DNA of 16,860 bases from JAQBDA01 sp041301185 (lineage in GTDB: Bacteria > Chloroflexota > Anaerolineae > Anaerolineales > UBA4823): NCBI GenBank assembly GCA_041301185.1, contig JBFYSV010000333.1:1-16860 (forward strand), in the 5' to 3' direction. Positions 6,824 through 14,707 of this stretch are shown piece after piece; positions within the stretch are counted from its first letter, which is position 1; each line of letters opens with the position of its first letter. The translations under genes and the position numbers were made by a program. The notes beneath the pieces are model-generated. The model worked only from the letters and a program-made list of their open reading frames with translations, did no database searches and had not been told where the DNA came from.

Positions 6824-7978
6824 TCAAGCCTTCAGCGGCGCTTCCAAAACCAAATCCGCTTTGTTGTCCTGGAAGCGCTCCAGGTCGGCGACCTCGGCTT
6901 CGATCAGCGGCAGCAGCTCGTCCGCCAATTTCTCAAACGGAGAAATCACAATGACCTGGTGATCGCCGCTGCGTCTGGCTTTCCAGGTGCCAAGCGCACG
7001 CCCGTCCACCAACATGACCGGGTAAATCAACCCTCCGCCAGGGTGGATGTGTCTGGCGTAGACCCCATCAACAACCAAATCCCTGTTGGTGTAGCCCAAC
7101 AAATAAGTATCAAAGCTAGATAGCAGCCTGACAATTGTGGCACATCCAGTGGGACTGGATACATTATCTTCTGGAAGATCATCCAGCCAGGCGAAGTGCT
7201 CCTTCAGCATCCAGGCTGGTCTGCCGGCAGCCTCCACCTCAACCAGCCGCTTTTCAATTAGCTGCCAGGCTTCACGTGCCTTGGTGAGCTTTAGCCCGGT
7301 CCATGAGGCCATGTCTTCCGGGCAGGCCGGCCCATAGGCTCCAAGATAACGCGATGCAAGCTCAGCCAGGGCATCCTGTGGCGCAAGCGGCTGCAACCCG
7401 CCAATCCAGTCCTCATACAACACGTAAGTTGGCTTACCCTGCCTGTTCGCGCCCATGCACAGGATCCCTTCCAGCGCTGCCCTGCTGATCAGGTGGATGG
7501 TCGCCTGACCCTGGTGAGGTAGACCGTTCTCATGCAGCAGGCTGGCAATCTCCGGTCGGGTCATTTCACCTTGTTCAGCCAATGCTTTCTTTAGCAGACG
7601 AAGCCCGGTGCTGGCTTGCATTTCGTCCCAACCCAGCTGCCGGAAGCGCCGTCCATTGGCTGCTATGAACACTGGTCCAAGAAAGGGTATCAACCAGCGG
7701 GCATCCTGGGCATTGATGAGATGCATGGTGCTCCGCATACACCAGGTCCAGGCAATCGTATGGTCTTTCTGCAAGGCTTGCACCACCTGAACTGCGGTCA
7801 ATCCGGCACTGCGCGCCCGGATGGAAAGAAGCGCCGCCGGAAAATCTTGTGCCTGGACAGCAAATACATCTCTTAAAACCAGATCTGGCGCAGTTAGAGA
7901 GGCAGCCTGGGCAGGCTCCAAGCGCTGAGCTTTCACGCGCAGCATGCGAGTCTGGTGAGCAGACAACGATATGGTCAT
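6824..7978 (-). CDS. Winged-helix DNA-binding protein, HTH_42/YcaQ-like
   Basis: A 384-residue protein of the winged-helix family PF06224 (formerly DUF1006). Family traits visible are the N-terminal VFAVQAQDFPAALLSIRAR segment, TWCMRSTMHLINAQDARW (the usual R-G/S-T-x-H-L motif), several tandem winged-helix-like blocks, and the C-terminal region with VMLVDGRALGTWKARR. Some relatives (E. coli YcaQ, Streptomyces AlkZ) are DNA glycosylases that unhook interstrand cross-links and alkylated bases. Their catalytic QxQ appears here as Q-A-Q in VQAQ, but many family members are uncharacterised. It begins 8 bases after the nitrilase stop, so it is co-transcribed. A repair role is more likely than a regulatory one, but this is not proven. 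Confidence 0.82.
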   Translation of the reverse strand: MTISLSAHQTRMLRVKAQRLEPAQAASLTAPDLVLRDVFAVQAQDFPAALLSIRARSAGLTAVQVVQALQKDHTIAWTWCMRSTMHLINAQDARWLIPFLGPVFIAANGRRFRQLGWDEMQASTGLRLLKKALAEQGEMTRPEIASLLHENGLPHQGQATIHLISRAALEGILCMGANRQGKPTYVLYEDWIGGLQPLAPQDALAELASRYLGAYGPACPEDMASWTGLKLTKAREAWQLIEKRLVEVEAAGRPAWMLKEHFAWLDDLPEDNVSSPTGCATIVRLLSSFDTYLLGYTNRDLVVDGVYARHIHPGGGLIYPVMLVDGRALGTWKARRSGDHQVIVISPFEKLADELLPLIEAEVADLERFQDNKADLVLEAPLKA

Positions 7979-7986
7979 TGCTTAAC

Positions 7987-8838
7987 TCAGCCCATCTCGT
8001 CACCTAAGATCCGGCCCATTTCTCGCATCACCAGCCCGGTGCGCTCGTCTCGCAACAAGGGCAGCATGGCACGGGTGCGATGTAGCTGGTTGAGATCGAT
8101 CTCCACCGGGGTCAGGGCTTCCTGATGATAGGGAGCTTTGACCAGCAACTCGCCGCTCGGATCGAACACCGTCGAACCGCCCCAGAAGTTCAGCCCGTCT
8201 TCGTAGCCCACCCGGTTGACGTGAATGACGAAATCGGTGAACAGGCTGGCGTATGCGCGGTTGATATGCTCTACCCAGCGGGCTGATTCTAGCTGCGACT
8301 CCGTGTTCAGGCCGCGACCGGGTGAGGCGGAGGTGAAGACCATCACATCGGCGCCGTCCAGCCAGAGCAGGTAAGCAGGCGAGGCATGCCAGAAGTCTTC
8401 GCAGATCAAAATCCCCAGGCGCCCAAAGCGGGTGTTGAAAGCGCGCACTGCATCGCCCCAGGCAAAGAAGCGCCCCTCATCGAATAGCCCATAGGTAGGC
8501 AAATAGACTTTGTGATGGACGTGGATCACCTGGCCTTGTGACAGGTACGCCGAGGCGATGTAGAAGCGGTGGCGGTGGTCTTCATCCACGAAACCGGCAA
8601 TGATATCCAGATCCTGGCTGGCTTCTAATAAAGGCTTGAAGATCGGGTCGTCGTTGGTGGGGTGGTGGGCTACGCTGGAAGTCAGATCCTGGAGCACGTA
8701 TCCGGTCAGGGAAAGCTCGGGGAAGATGAGCAAGTCGGCCCCCCGTGCCTCACGAGCGATGGCAAGGTGTTTCTCCAGGTTAGCGGCGACATCCCCCAGG
8801 CGGGTATTGATTTGAGCCAGAGCAATGTTAACTTTCAT
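7987..8838 (-). CDS. Nitrilase-superfamily amidohydrolase, NAD-synthetase glutaminase-like
   Basis: A 283-residue carbon-nitrogen hydrolase. The catalytic triad is Glu41 in FPELSLTGY, Lys110 in HHKVYLPTYG and Cys146 in LICEDFWHAS. The core strands and the ASPGR loop resemble the glutaminase domain of glutamine-dependent NAD synthetase. With the ammonia-type NadE in the same transcription unit, it may act as a separate glutaminase subunit; omega-amidase, N-carbamoyl-amine hydrolase or nitrilase activity remain possible. The ATG at 8838 is preferred because AGGGA lies about six bases upstream. An in-frame TTG at 8871 would add 11 non-conserved residues. It starts 81 bases downstream of the Lgt-like stop and ends 8 bases before the winged-helix start. 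Confidence 0.88.
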   Translation of the reverse strand: MKVNIALAQINTRLGDVAANLEKHLAIAREARGADLLIFPELSLTGYVLQDLTSSVAHHPTNDDPIFKPLLEASQDLDIIAGFVDEDHRHRFYIASAYLSQGQVIHVHHKVYLPTYGLFDEGRFFAWGDAVRAFNTRFGRLGILICEDFWHASPAYLLWLDGADVMVFTSASPGRGLNTESQLESARWVEHINRAYASLFTDFVIHVNRVGYEDGLNFWGGSTVFDPSGELLVKAPYHQEALTPVEIDLNQLHRTRAMLPLLRDERTGLVMREMGRILGDEMG

Positions 8839-8919
8839 GACGGATCCCTGTATGGTTGAAGTTGTGATCAATTAAGTTTAGCCGGTATATCTCCAACCTT
8901 GTTCTTCGGGGGGACGGAA

Positions 8920-9678
8920 TTACCCCTCCCTGGAGCGGTGAGGCCGGGCACGGAAGAAACGAATGAGCAAAGCCAGCAAGGCTATCCCTGCCAGCCCGAA
9001 CGCCGCCCAGCTATCCAGGTGCACCCCCTGCCAGGCAGGCACGGGGTCGGCGCGTAAGAAAGATAACACTAGCAGTTGTAGTAAGAGGGCAACCAGGAAG
9101 AGCAGGGCAGCCAGGCCTGGAGCAGGTAAACGTTTCTGCTGCCGCTCGACCAGCCAGAAAGTCCCTAGCGAGAGCAAGGCTCCCAGGAGCTGCACCGGCA
9201 CCCGGCGCGCCATTCCCCCCCATTCGTTTCGGGCTGGCAGCGCCCACCAGCTATCCTGGATTTGCCCGTAAAAGCAGCCATCCAGCCAGCAGGCGAGCCA
9301 TGCGCTAAGCGCCAGCATGCCTGCCAGCGGGATGAGCGCATCCAGCAGGCGACCTGCCGGCTGGTGGGTAAATCTGGCGTAGACGATCGCCGCCAGCACT
9401 CCCCCTGCCAGCGCGCCGGGCCATGCCAGGCCGCCCAGGTAGATCTGGGGTATTTTGTCCCAATTTGCCTGGTAATAAGACCAGTGGGCGGCAATAAATG
9501 CGACCCTTCCCAGAAACAGGCCACCCACCAGGGCGATCAGCCCGCTGTTCACCGCCTGTAAAGCAACCTTATCCGGGCTTTGCCAGCTGACCCATAGCAA
9601 CCCCAGGGTCGCTCCCATCCCCAGAAAGATGGAAGATGCGTAGACCGGCACTCCGCCTGGCAGGTAAAAGGCGATCAC
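8920..9678 (-). CDS. Lgt-like multi-pass membrane protein, catalytic residues not conserved
   Basis: About 252 residues with seven or so hydrophobic segments. The segment order matches prolipoprotein diacylglyceryl transferase: GGLAWPGALAGG (82-93) corresponds to the Lgt GGMSFHGG loop, WLDGCFYG (131-138) to the GRxGNFxNGE loop, and RVPVQLLGALL to the HPTQLYEALL segment. The key His of the first loop is replaced by Pro87. The catalytic Arg of the second loop is missing (Trp/Ala-Cys at 127-130). So it is probably an Lgt paralogue with another function, or a divergent enzyme. The start is uncertain: GTG 9678 places the first residues as in Lgt, with a weak ribosome-binding site. GTG 9798 would add a 40-residue non-hydrophobic leader overlapping the promoter region of the divergent gene. 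First gene of the leftward run. Confidence 0.75.
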   Translation of the reverse strand: MIAFYLPGGVPVYASSIFLGMGATLGLLWVSWQSPDKVALQAVNSGLIALVGGLFLGRVAFIAAHWSYYQANWDKIPQIYLGGLAWPGALAGGVLAAIVYARFTHQPAGRLLDALIPLAGMLALSAWLACWLDGCFYGQIQDSWWALPARNEWGGMARRVPVQLLGALLSLGTFWLVERQQKRLPAPGLAALLFLVALLLQLLVLSFLRADPVPAWQGVHLDSWAAFGLAGIALLALLIRFFRARPHRSREG

Positions 9679-9737
9679 GTTCTCAATGATACCACGCAGA
9701 CGAGACGAGGACGTACCCAGCCCCCCTGCGAGTAGTG

Positions 9738-9743
9738 TATAAT
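9738..9743 (+). promoter_or_regulatory. Candidate -10 box for the nfeD-slipin unit
   Basis: A perfect TATAAT preceded by TG lies in the 131-base divergent spacer between the Lgt-like gene and nfeD. It is 66 bases before the nfeD ATG. There is no recognisable -35 hexamer at the right distance. The divergent promoter for the leftward run should lie in the same spacer, but I could not pick it out. Confidence 0.4.
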
Positions 9744-9809
9744 CAATTTTGAGCAAATGACCCGGGCATCCCCTTCCGATGGTTCTCAGCCCGAGCACAG
9801 GATAGCGGT

Positions 9810-10421
9810 ATGGAAGACCTCCTCATCAATCCGAACATTACTTATCTCTTGCTGGTGGTCGGCTTTGTGCTGGCTGGCATGGCAATCATCAACCCTGGCA
9901 CAGGTTTGTTGGAGATTGGGGCAATTTTCATCTTGTTGCTGGCAGCCTGGGAGGTTTATATCCTGGGGGTAAATGTTTGGGCGCTGGTGGTCATGCTGTT
10001 GGGGATCGTGCCGTTCGTCCTGGCGGTGCGCCGGGACGGCAACCGCTACCTGCTGGCAATTTCGTTTTTAGCTTTGCTGGTTGGCTCTTGGTTTCTCTTC
10101 CCGGCGGAAAGCTGGTGGCAGACGGCACTCAACCCGCTGCTATTTGTTGTGGTCTCGGTGCTTACGATTGGCTTCTTGTGGTTGGTAACCGTCAAGGTAG
10201 TGGAAGCCGAATCGATCCGCCCTACGCATGATCTGGATGCGCTGATTGGCCAGATCGGTGAAGCCCGCACCAATATCCGCAACGAGGGCTCGGTACAGGT
10301 TGCCGGCGAGCTGTGGACTGCCCGCAGCCAGGAGCCCATCCCGCAGAACAGCCCGGTTCGGGTGATCGGGCGGGATGGCTTTGTCCTTCTGGTGGAAGCG
10401 GTAAGTGAAGCCGCGAACTAA
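9810..10421 (+). CDS. NfeD-family membrane protein (short form)
   Basis: A 203-residue protein with about five transmembrane segments (roughly 11-29, 33-53, 57-74, 80-97, 108-128). A C-terminal cytoplasmic OB-fold domain (about 143-197) has the family pattern LIGQIGEARTNI ... GELWTA ... VRVIGRDG. The ClpP-like protease domain of long NfeD proteins is absent. Short NfeD proteins pair with stomatin/slipin proteins, and a slipin follows 105 bases downstream. This is the known NfeD-SPFH partnership in membrane microdomain organisation. ATG 9810 has an AGGA at about 9-base spacing. Confidence 0.88.
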   Translation: MEDLLINPNITYLLLVVGFVLAGMAIINPGTGLLEIGAIFILLLAAWEVYILGVNVWALVVMLLGIVPFVLAVRRDGNRYLLAISFLALLVGSWFLFPAESWWQTALNPLLFVVVSVLTIGFLWLVTVKVVEAESIRPTHDLDALIGQIGEARTNIRNEGSVQVAGELWTARSQEPIPQNSPVRVIGRDGFVLLVEAVSEAAN

Positions 10422-10481
10422 GCGGGCGACTTTTGTCGTGTCTCTTATTGGGTTGGCGAGCATATCAGGACCGGATAAGCT

Positions 10482-10493
10482 CAGATCGATCTG
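10482..10493. promoter_or_regulatory. 12-bp palindrome before the slipin gene
   Basis: CAGATCGATCTG is a perfect 12-bp palindrome in the 105-base spacer between nfeD and slipin, 33 bases before the slipin ATG. It could be a small operator or a coincidence. No matching copy was noticed in the window. Confidence 0.25.
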
Positions 10494-10526
10494 TTTGTAA
10501 GCATACATAAGGAAAGGAGTAGGACA

Positions 10527-11435
10527 ATGGGTTTGAGTGGTGCAGAACTGACTGTTATTTGCCTGATTGGGGCGGTGATCCTGCTGGCACTGGTTTTGAT
10601 CTCTAGCTCCATCAAGATCGTCCCAGAGTACCAGCGCCTGGTTGTGTTCCGCCTGGGTCGCTGTGTTGGCTCCAAGGGTCCGGGGATCATCTTCCTGATC
10701 CCGGTGGTTGACCGGGGAGTTATCGTGGACTTGCGCGAGCAGGTGCGCGAGATCCCGCACCAGACCTCGATCACCAAAGACAACGCTGCCATCTCGGTGG
10801 ATTTTATCTGGTACTACCGGGTGCTCGATCCGACGGAAAGTGTGCTCCAGGTTGGTAACTTCGAATCAGCCGCCCAGGGTATGGCAACTACCACCTTGCG
10901 GGCGGTGATCGGCGGGATACCATTGGACGATGTGCTCTCTGAGCGTGAGCAAATCAACAACTTGCTGCGCACCCGCCTGGACGAGGTAACCGAGCGCTGG
11001 GGTGTGAAAGTGACCAACGTGGAGATCCGCGAGATCATTCCGCCCAGGGAGATCACCGACGCGATGAACCGGCAGATGACCGCTGAGCGCAACCGCCGCG
11101 CCATTGTTACCGAATCTACGGGGCAGCGCGAGGCAGCGGTGAACGTGGCAGACGGAGATAAGCAGGCTGCCATCCTGCGGGCGGAGGGTGATAAACAATC
11201 GAGTATCTTGCGCGCCCAGGGTCAGCGCGAAGCCCAGCTGCTGCTGGCAGAGGGCTTTTCCAATGCGCTGGAGCGGATCAACCAGGTCGCAGAGACGGCT
11301 GACACGCGGACGATGACCCTGCAGTACTTCGAAGCCCTGAAGGCGATTGGCGCCAGCCCGTCCACCAAGTACATCTTCCCGCTGGAATTCACGGGCATGC
11401 TGGGTGATTTCGTGAAATCTCTAAAGAAGGAATAA
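10527..11435 (+). CDS. Slipin, SPFH/band 7 (stomatin-like) protein
   Basis: A 302-residue membrane-anchored scaffold. One N-terminal transmembrane segment (about 7-28) is followed by the slipin signature VPEYQRLVVFRLGR (32-45). The band-7 domain runs to about 190 (PGIIFLIPVVDRGVIVDLREQ, then the DNAAISVDF and IPPREITDAMNRQM elements). An Ala/Glu/Gln-rich coiled coil (about 190-245) contains repeated GDKQ.AILRAEG-type units. The conserved C-terminal end is STKYIFPLEF. Slipins oligomerise on the inner membrane and work with NfeD, encoded just upstream. A strong GGAAAGGAG ribosome-binding site precedes ATG 10527. Confidence 0.95.
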   Translation: MGLSGAELTVICLIGAVILLALVLISSSIKIVPEYQRLVVFRLGRCVGSKGPGIIFLIPVVDRGVIVDLREQVREIPHQTSITKDNAAISVDFIWYYRVLDPTESVLQVGNFESAAQGMATTTLRAVIGGIPLDDVLSEREQINNLLRTRLDEVTERWGVKVTNVEIREIIPPREITDAMNRQMTAERNRRAIVTESTGQREAAVNVADGDKQAAILRAEGDKQSSILRAQGQREAQLLLAEGFSNALERINQVAETADTRTMTLQYFEALKAIGASPSTKYIFPLEFTGMLGDFVKSLKKE

Positions 11436-11459
11436 AGCCAAAGCCGGGATAACAGCCTC

Positions 11460-11993
11460 ATGGAAAATAGCATTGCTGCCATCCCTACCAACGGCTCAAT
11501 CATCCGGACCGCCAGTTGGCGCGACCTGAACGAGGTGCGCCAGCTGGAGAGCGTCTGTTTTCCAAAGGATGCCTGGCCTCTGTGGGATATGGTGGGGGTG
11601 CTGACTTTGCCCTCCGTGGTGCGGCTGAAAGCCATCCTGGACGAACAGCTGGTGGGTTTTGTGGCTGCGGATATCCGACGCAGCGAGAGTGTGGCGTGGA
11701 TCGCGACCATCGGGGTGCTGCCCGAGTATCGCCGCAGGGGGATTGGCAGGTCGCTTCTGGAAGACTGCGAGAGGCGCCTGGATACGTCCATCCTGCGCTT
11801 GTGTGTGCGGCGGACGAACGATGCAGCGATTGCGCTTTATGAGAGAATGGGCTATTACCAGGTGAACACCTGGCTTGGCTATTACCAGGACCGGGAAGAC
11901 GCCCTGGTGCTAGAGAAGAAGTTGCAGCCGCGCCGGCCAAAGCTGCGGGCAAACCTCTGGCGGTTGTGGGATGGGCACGGTGACCAGGGCTGA
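11460..11993 (+). CDS. GNAT-family N-acetyltransferase, RimI-like
   Basis: A 177-residue acetyltransferase. The acetyl-CoA pyrophosphate-binding motif is PEYRRRGIGRSLL (88-100), preceded by the beta-4 strand VAWIATIGV. The downstream motif TNDAAIALYERMGY (119-132) is typical of RimI/Rim-like proteins that acetylate protein N-termini. The actual substrate is not predictable. A basic C-terminal tail of about 25 residues (KKLQPRRPKLRANLWRLW) extends beyond the GNAT fold. It starts 24 bases after the slipin stop with only a poor ribosome-binding site, so translation may be coupled. Its TGA lies 10 bases before the RNase D ATG used here. Confidence 0.9.
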   Translation: MENSIAAIPTNGSIIRTASWRDLNEVRQLESVCFPKDAWPLWDMVGVLTLPSVVRLKAILDEQLVGFVAADIRRSESVAWIATIGVLPEYRRRGIGRSLLEDCERRLDTSILRLCVRRTNDAAIALYERMGYYQVNTWLGYYQDREDALVLEKKLQPRRPKLRANLWRLWDGHGDQG

Positions 11994-12003
11994 TGGTTTG
12001 AGA

Positions 12004-13152
12004 ATGAGTATAGCTGACCTGCCCGCCCCCATTTTGATTACCCGCGCTGAGGCGCTACACCGCCTGGCTAATGCGCTGTTGCACGAACCCATCCTGGCGG
12101 TGGACACCGAGTCGAACAGCCTGCACGCCTACCAGGAGCAGGTATGTCTGATCCAGTTCTCGACGCAGGGGCATGATTTCCTGGTAGACCCGTTGAGCCT
12201 GGACGATCTTTCGCCATTGGGGGAGGTATTCGCTCATCCAAAGATTGAGAAGGTGTTCCATGCAGCGGAGTATGACCTGATCTGCTTGAAGCGAGATTTT
12301 GATTTCGAGTTCGCCAACTTGTTCGACACGATGGCGGCGGGGCGCATCCTGGGGCGGGAGGCGATCGGGCTGGGGTCGATGTTGGAAGGTGAGTTCGGGG
12401 TGAAGGTGGATAAGCGCTACCAGCGAGCCAACTGGGGGGCGCGCCCGTTGCCGCAGCACTTGCTGAGCTACGCCCAGCTGGATACGCATTATCTGATCGC
12501 GCTGCGCGAGCGTTTGCACGCCGAGCTGGTGGAGCGCGGCTTATGGTCCCTGGCAGTGGAGGATTTTATCCGCATGCCGCGGGTGAATGGGCACCTGGGG
12601 GAGATGCGGGGCGAGGAATGCTGGCGGATCAGCGGGGCAAACGATCTCACACCGCAGCATGCGGCAGTGCTCAAAGAGCTCTGCCGTTACCGCGACCAGG
12701 CAGCGCGCTCGATGAACCGCCCGCTATTCAAAGTAATTGGCGACAAAACCCTGCTGCAAATTGCAGAAACCTGTCCGGCAGATGCCAGCAGCCTGGCGCG
12801 CATCCCTGGGATGACGCAAGGGCAGGTAGACCGCCATGGGAAGGCGATCCTGGCGGCGGTGGAACGGGGCAAAAGAGGGGCACCGGTCTTCCAGCCGCGC
12901 AACCGGCGGCCTGGGGATGAGTTCCTGGCGCGGTTGGATGCGTTACGCACCTGGCGGAAGGCCGCCGCGCTAAAAATGGGGGTTTCCTCTGACGTCGTGA
13001 TGCCGCGTGACCTGCTCTACACGGTTGCAGAGAGCAATCCCAGCAACCCTGAGGAGCTGGCTAAAGTGATGAAGGACGTGCCTTGGCGGTTGGAGCATTT
13101 CGGCGAGCAGATCCTGGATGTAGTCCGCGACCCACAGAGCCAGGTTGCCTGA
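12004..13152 (+). CDS. rnd: Ribonuclease D, DEDDy 3'-5' exoribonuclease
   Basis: A 382-residue exonuclease that trims tRNA and other stable RNA 3' ends. ExoI is VDTESNS (Asp34, Glu36), ExoII is HAAEYD (Asp91), and ExoIII is YAQLD (Tyr156, Asp160), giving the DEDDy set. Two HRDC domains follow (about 215-290 and 305-380), as in E. coli RNase D. The start is ambiguous: ATG 12004 is chosen because the conserved reading begins shortly after it. ATG 11971 would overlap the acetyltransferase end and add 11 residues. All tRNA genes in the window lack encoded CCA, so 3'-end trimming before CCA addition is needed in this organism. Confidence 0.93.
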   Translation: MSIADLPAPILITRAEALHRLANALLHEPILAVDTESNSLHAYQEQVCLIQFSTQGHDFLVDPLSLDDLSPLGEVFAHPKIEKVFHAAEYDLICLKRDFDFEFANLFDTMAAGRILGREAIGLGSMLEGEFGVKVDKRYQRANWGARPLPQHLLSYAQLDTHYLIALRERLHAELVERGLWSLAVEDFIRMPRVNGHLGEMRGEECWRISGANDLTPQHAAVLKELCRYRDQAARSMNRPLFKVIGDKTLLQIAETCPADASSLARIPGMTQGQVDRHGKAILAAVERGKRGAPVFQPRNRRPGDEFLARLDALRTWRKAAALKMGVSSDVVMPRDLLYTVAESNPSNPEELAKVMKDVPWRLEHFGEQILDVVRDPQSQVA

Positions 13153-13243
13153 TGGGGCGTGGTGTCATTGGGAATCTTTGATGACCGGTGGTGAAGATCC
13201 GCCCTGCCCCGGCGAGCCTTATTCAACAGTATGGAGCTGAAAA

Positions 13244-14641
13244 ATGAAGATCATTTTCCATGGAGCTGCGCAGACGGTCACTGGCTCTCAGCATATTTTG
13301 CAGGTGAATGGTCATACTTTGCTGCTGGATTGCGGCTTTTACCAGGGACGGAGGCAGGAGTCGTACCAGCGTAACCGCAACTTCCCGTACAGCCCGCAGC
13401 GGATTGATGCCGCTATCCTTTCTCACGCCCATATCGATCATAGCGGCAACCTGCCTAATCTGGTGAAGAGTGGTTTCCGCCGCCAGATCTACACCACACC
13501 CGCGACCGCCCATCTGGCAAATATCATGTTGCTAGATTCGGGGCATATCCAGGAGATGGATGCAGCGTATGTGAATAAGAAGCGCGCCCGGCGCGACGAG
13601 CCTCCGATTGAGCCGATCTACACCCTGGAGGACGGGGCAATGGTAGCGCAGTACTTCGCACCGGTGGAATACGATGTGCCGTTTGAGCCGGTGCCCGGGG
13701 TGACGGCGCGCCTGGTGGAGGCAGGGCATATCTTGGGCTCGGCGGCGGTGGTGCTGGATATCGAGGAGAAGGGGCGCAAGTTCCGGCTGTGGTTCTCGGG
13801 GGATATCGGGCGGCGTAATTTGCCGCTGCTGCGCGACCCGGTGCTGCCCAGCGGGGCAGATTATATGATCATGGAATGTACTTACGGCGATAAGCCGCAC
13901 CGCGACCCGCAGGCTGCCTATGAGGAGCTGCAGGCGGTGATCGGGCGGACAGTCCAGCGCGGGGGCAAGGTGATCATCCCGGCGTTTGCAGTGGGGCGCA
14001 CCCAGGAGCTGGTGTATTTTTTGCACAGGATGATCGATTCCGGCGACCTGCCGCGCATCCCGGTATATGTGGATAGCCCGCTGGCGGTAAACGCCACAGA
14101 TATTTACCGGGCTCACCCGGAGTGCATGGACGAGGAGACGGCCGAGTTTGTGCGGGAGGGCAGGCATAAATCTGCCCTGGGGTTCGACTTGCTGACCTAC
14201 ACCCGTTCGGTGGAAGAATCCAAGGCGCTCAACGACCGCAATGATCCGATGGTGATTATCTCAGCCTCGGGGATGGCGGAGACGGGGCGCATCTTGCATC
14301 ACCTGCGCAACAATATCGAGAATCCGCGCAATACGGTGCTGATTGTATCCTGGATGGCGCCTTATACCCTGGGCCGGCGGTTGGCTGACCGCGAGCGGGA
14401 GGTACGGATTTTTGGCGAGACCTATGAGCGCCGGGCGGAGGTGGCGACGATCGGCGGGCTCTCAGCCCATGCCGGGCAGACCTTCTTGGTGGAGTATGCC
14501 GAGGCGGTGAAAGACAGCGTGCGCCAGATCTTCCTGGTGCACGGCGAGCCAAAGGCAGCCCAGGCGCTGCAGGAGAAGCTGGCGGAGCGGGGAATGGATG
14601 AAATCTATTACCCAGAGATGCATGAGGGGGTGGAGATTTAA
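13244..14641 (+). CDS. Beta-CASP metallo-beta-lactamase RNase (CPSF/Ysh1-like)
   Basis: A 465-residue zinc-dependent nuclease of the beta-CASP family. The metal-binding motif is HAHIDH (61-66). Further ligands are expected from VEAGHILGSA, FSGDIG and the C-terminal VHGEPKAAQAL. The beta-CASP insert carries YVDSPLAVNAT and VIISASGMAETGR. It resembles bacterial and archaeal homologues of CPSF73/Ysh1 that process RNA. It differs from RNase J, whose signature C-terminal extension is absent. ATG 13244 has GGAG (13234-13237) six bases upstream. With RNase D 91 bases upstream, this gives two RNA-processing genes in a row. No clear terminator follows; the convergent GreA-like gene ends 66 bases downstream. 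Confidence 0.93.
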   Translation: MKIIFHGAAQTVTGSQHILQVNGHTLLLDCGFYQGRRQESYQRNRNFPYSPQRIDAAILSHAHIDHSGNLPNLVKSGFRRQIYTTPATAHLANIMLLDSGHIQEMDAAYVNKKRARRDEPPIEPIYTLEDGAMVAQYFAPVEYDVPFEPVPGVTARLVEAGHILGSAAVVLDIEEKGRKFRLWFSGDIGRRNLPLLRDPVLPSGADYMIMECTYGDKPHRDPQAAYEELQAVIGRTVQRGGKVIIPAFAVGRTQELVYFLHRMIDSGDLPRIPVYVDSPLAVNATDIYRAHPECMDEETAEFVREGRHKSALGFDLLTYTRSVEESKALNDRNDPMVIISASGMAETGRILHHLRNNIENPRNTVLIVSWMAPYTLGRRLADREREVRIFGETYERRAEVATIGGLSAHAGQTFLVEYAEAVKDSVRQIFLVHGEPKAAQALQEKLAERGMDEIYYPEMHEGVEI

Positions 14642-14655
14642 CCCCTTGTGAGAGT

Positions 14656-14669
14656 GTGTTCCGGTGTCA
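14656..14669 (+). repeat. Dispersed repeat word, copy A
   Basis: GTGTTCCGGTGTCA in the 66-base convergent spacer differs at one position from GTGTTGCGGTGTCA at 16634-16647, on the other side of the insertion sequence. The two copies are outside the IS terminal repeats. This resembles a short intergenic repeat family. Only two clear copies lie in the window. Confidence 0.45.
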
Positions 14670-14707
14670 GTTCGTGGGCAAAAAGTGCGACGTGCGGAGT
14701 GCGGGGG

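Noticed and set aside
10140..10760. Minus-strand open frame of 206 codons under nfeD and slipin
   Set aside because: It lies antisense to two strongly supported genes and has a low-complexity Asp/Asn/Gln composition and no recognisable domain.
11146..11262. Short in-frame repeats in the slipin gene
   Set aside because: The GDKQ.AILRAEG-like units are the normal coiled-coil repeats of SPFH proteins, not a DNA repeat element.
13532..14167. Minus-strand open frame of 211 codons inside the beta-CASP nuclease gene
   Set aside because: Antisense to conserved metal-binding and beta-CASP motifs; His/Arg/Pro-rich shadow translation.
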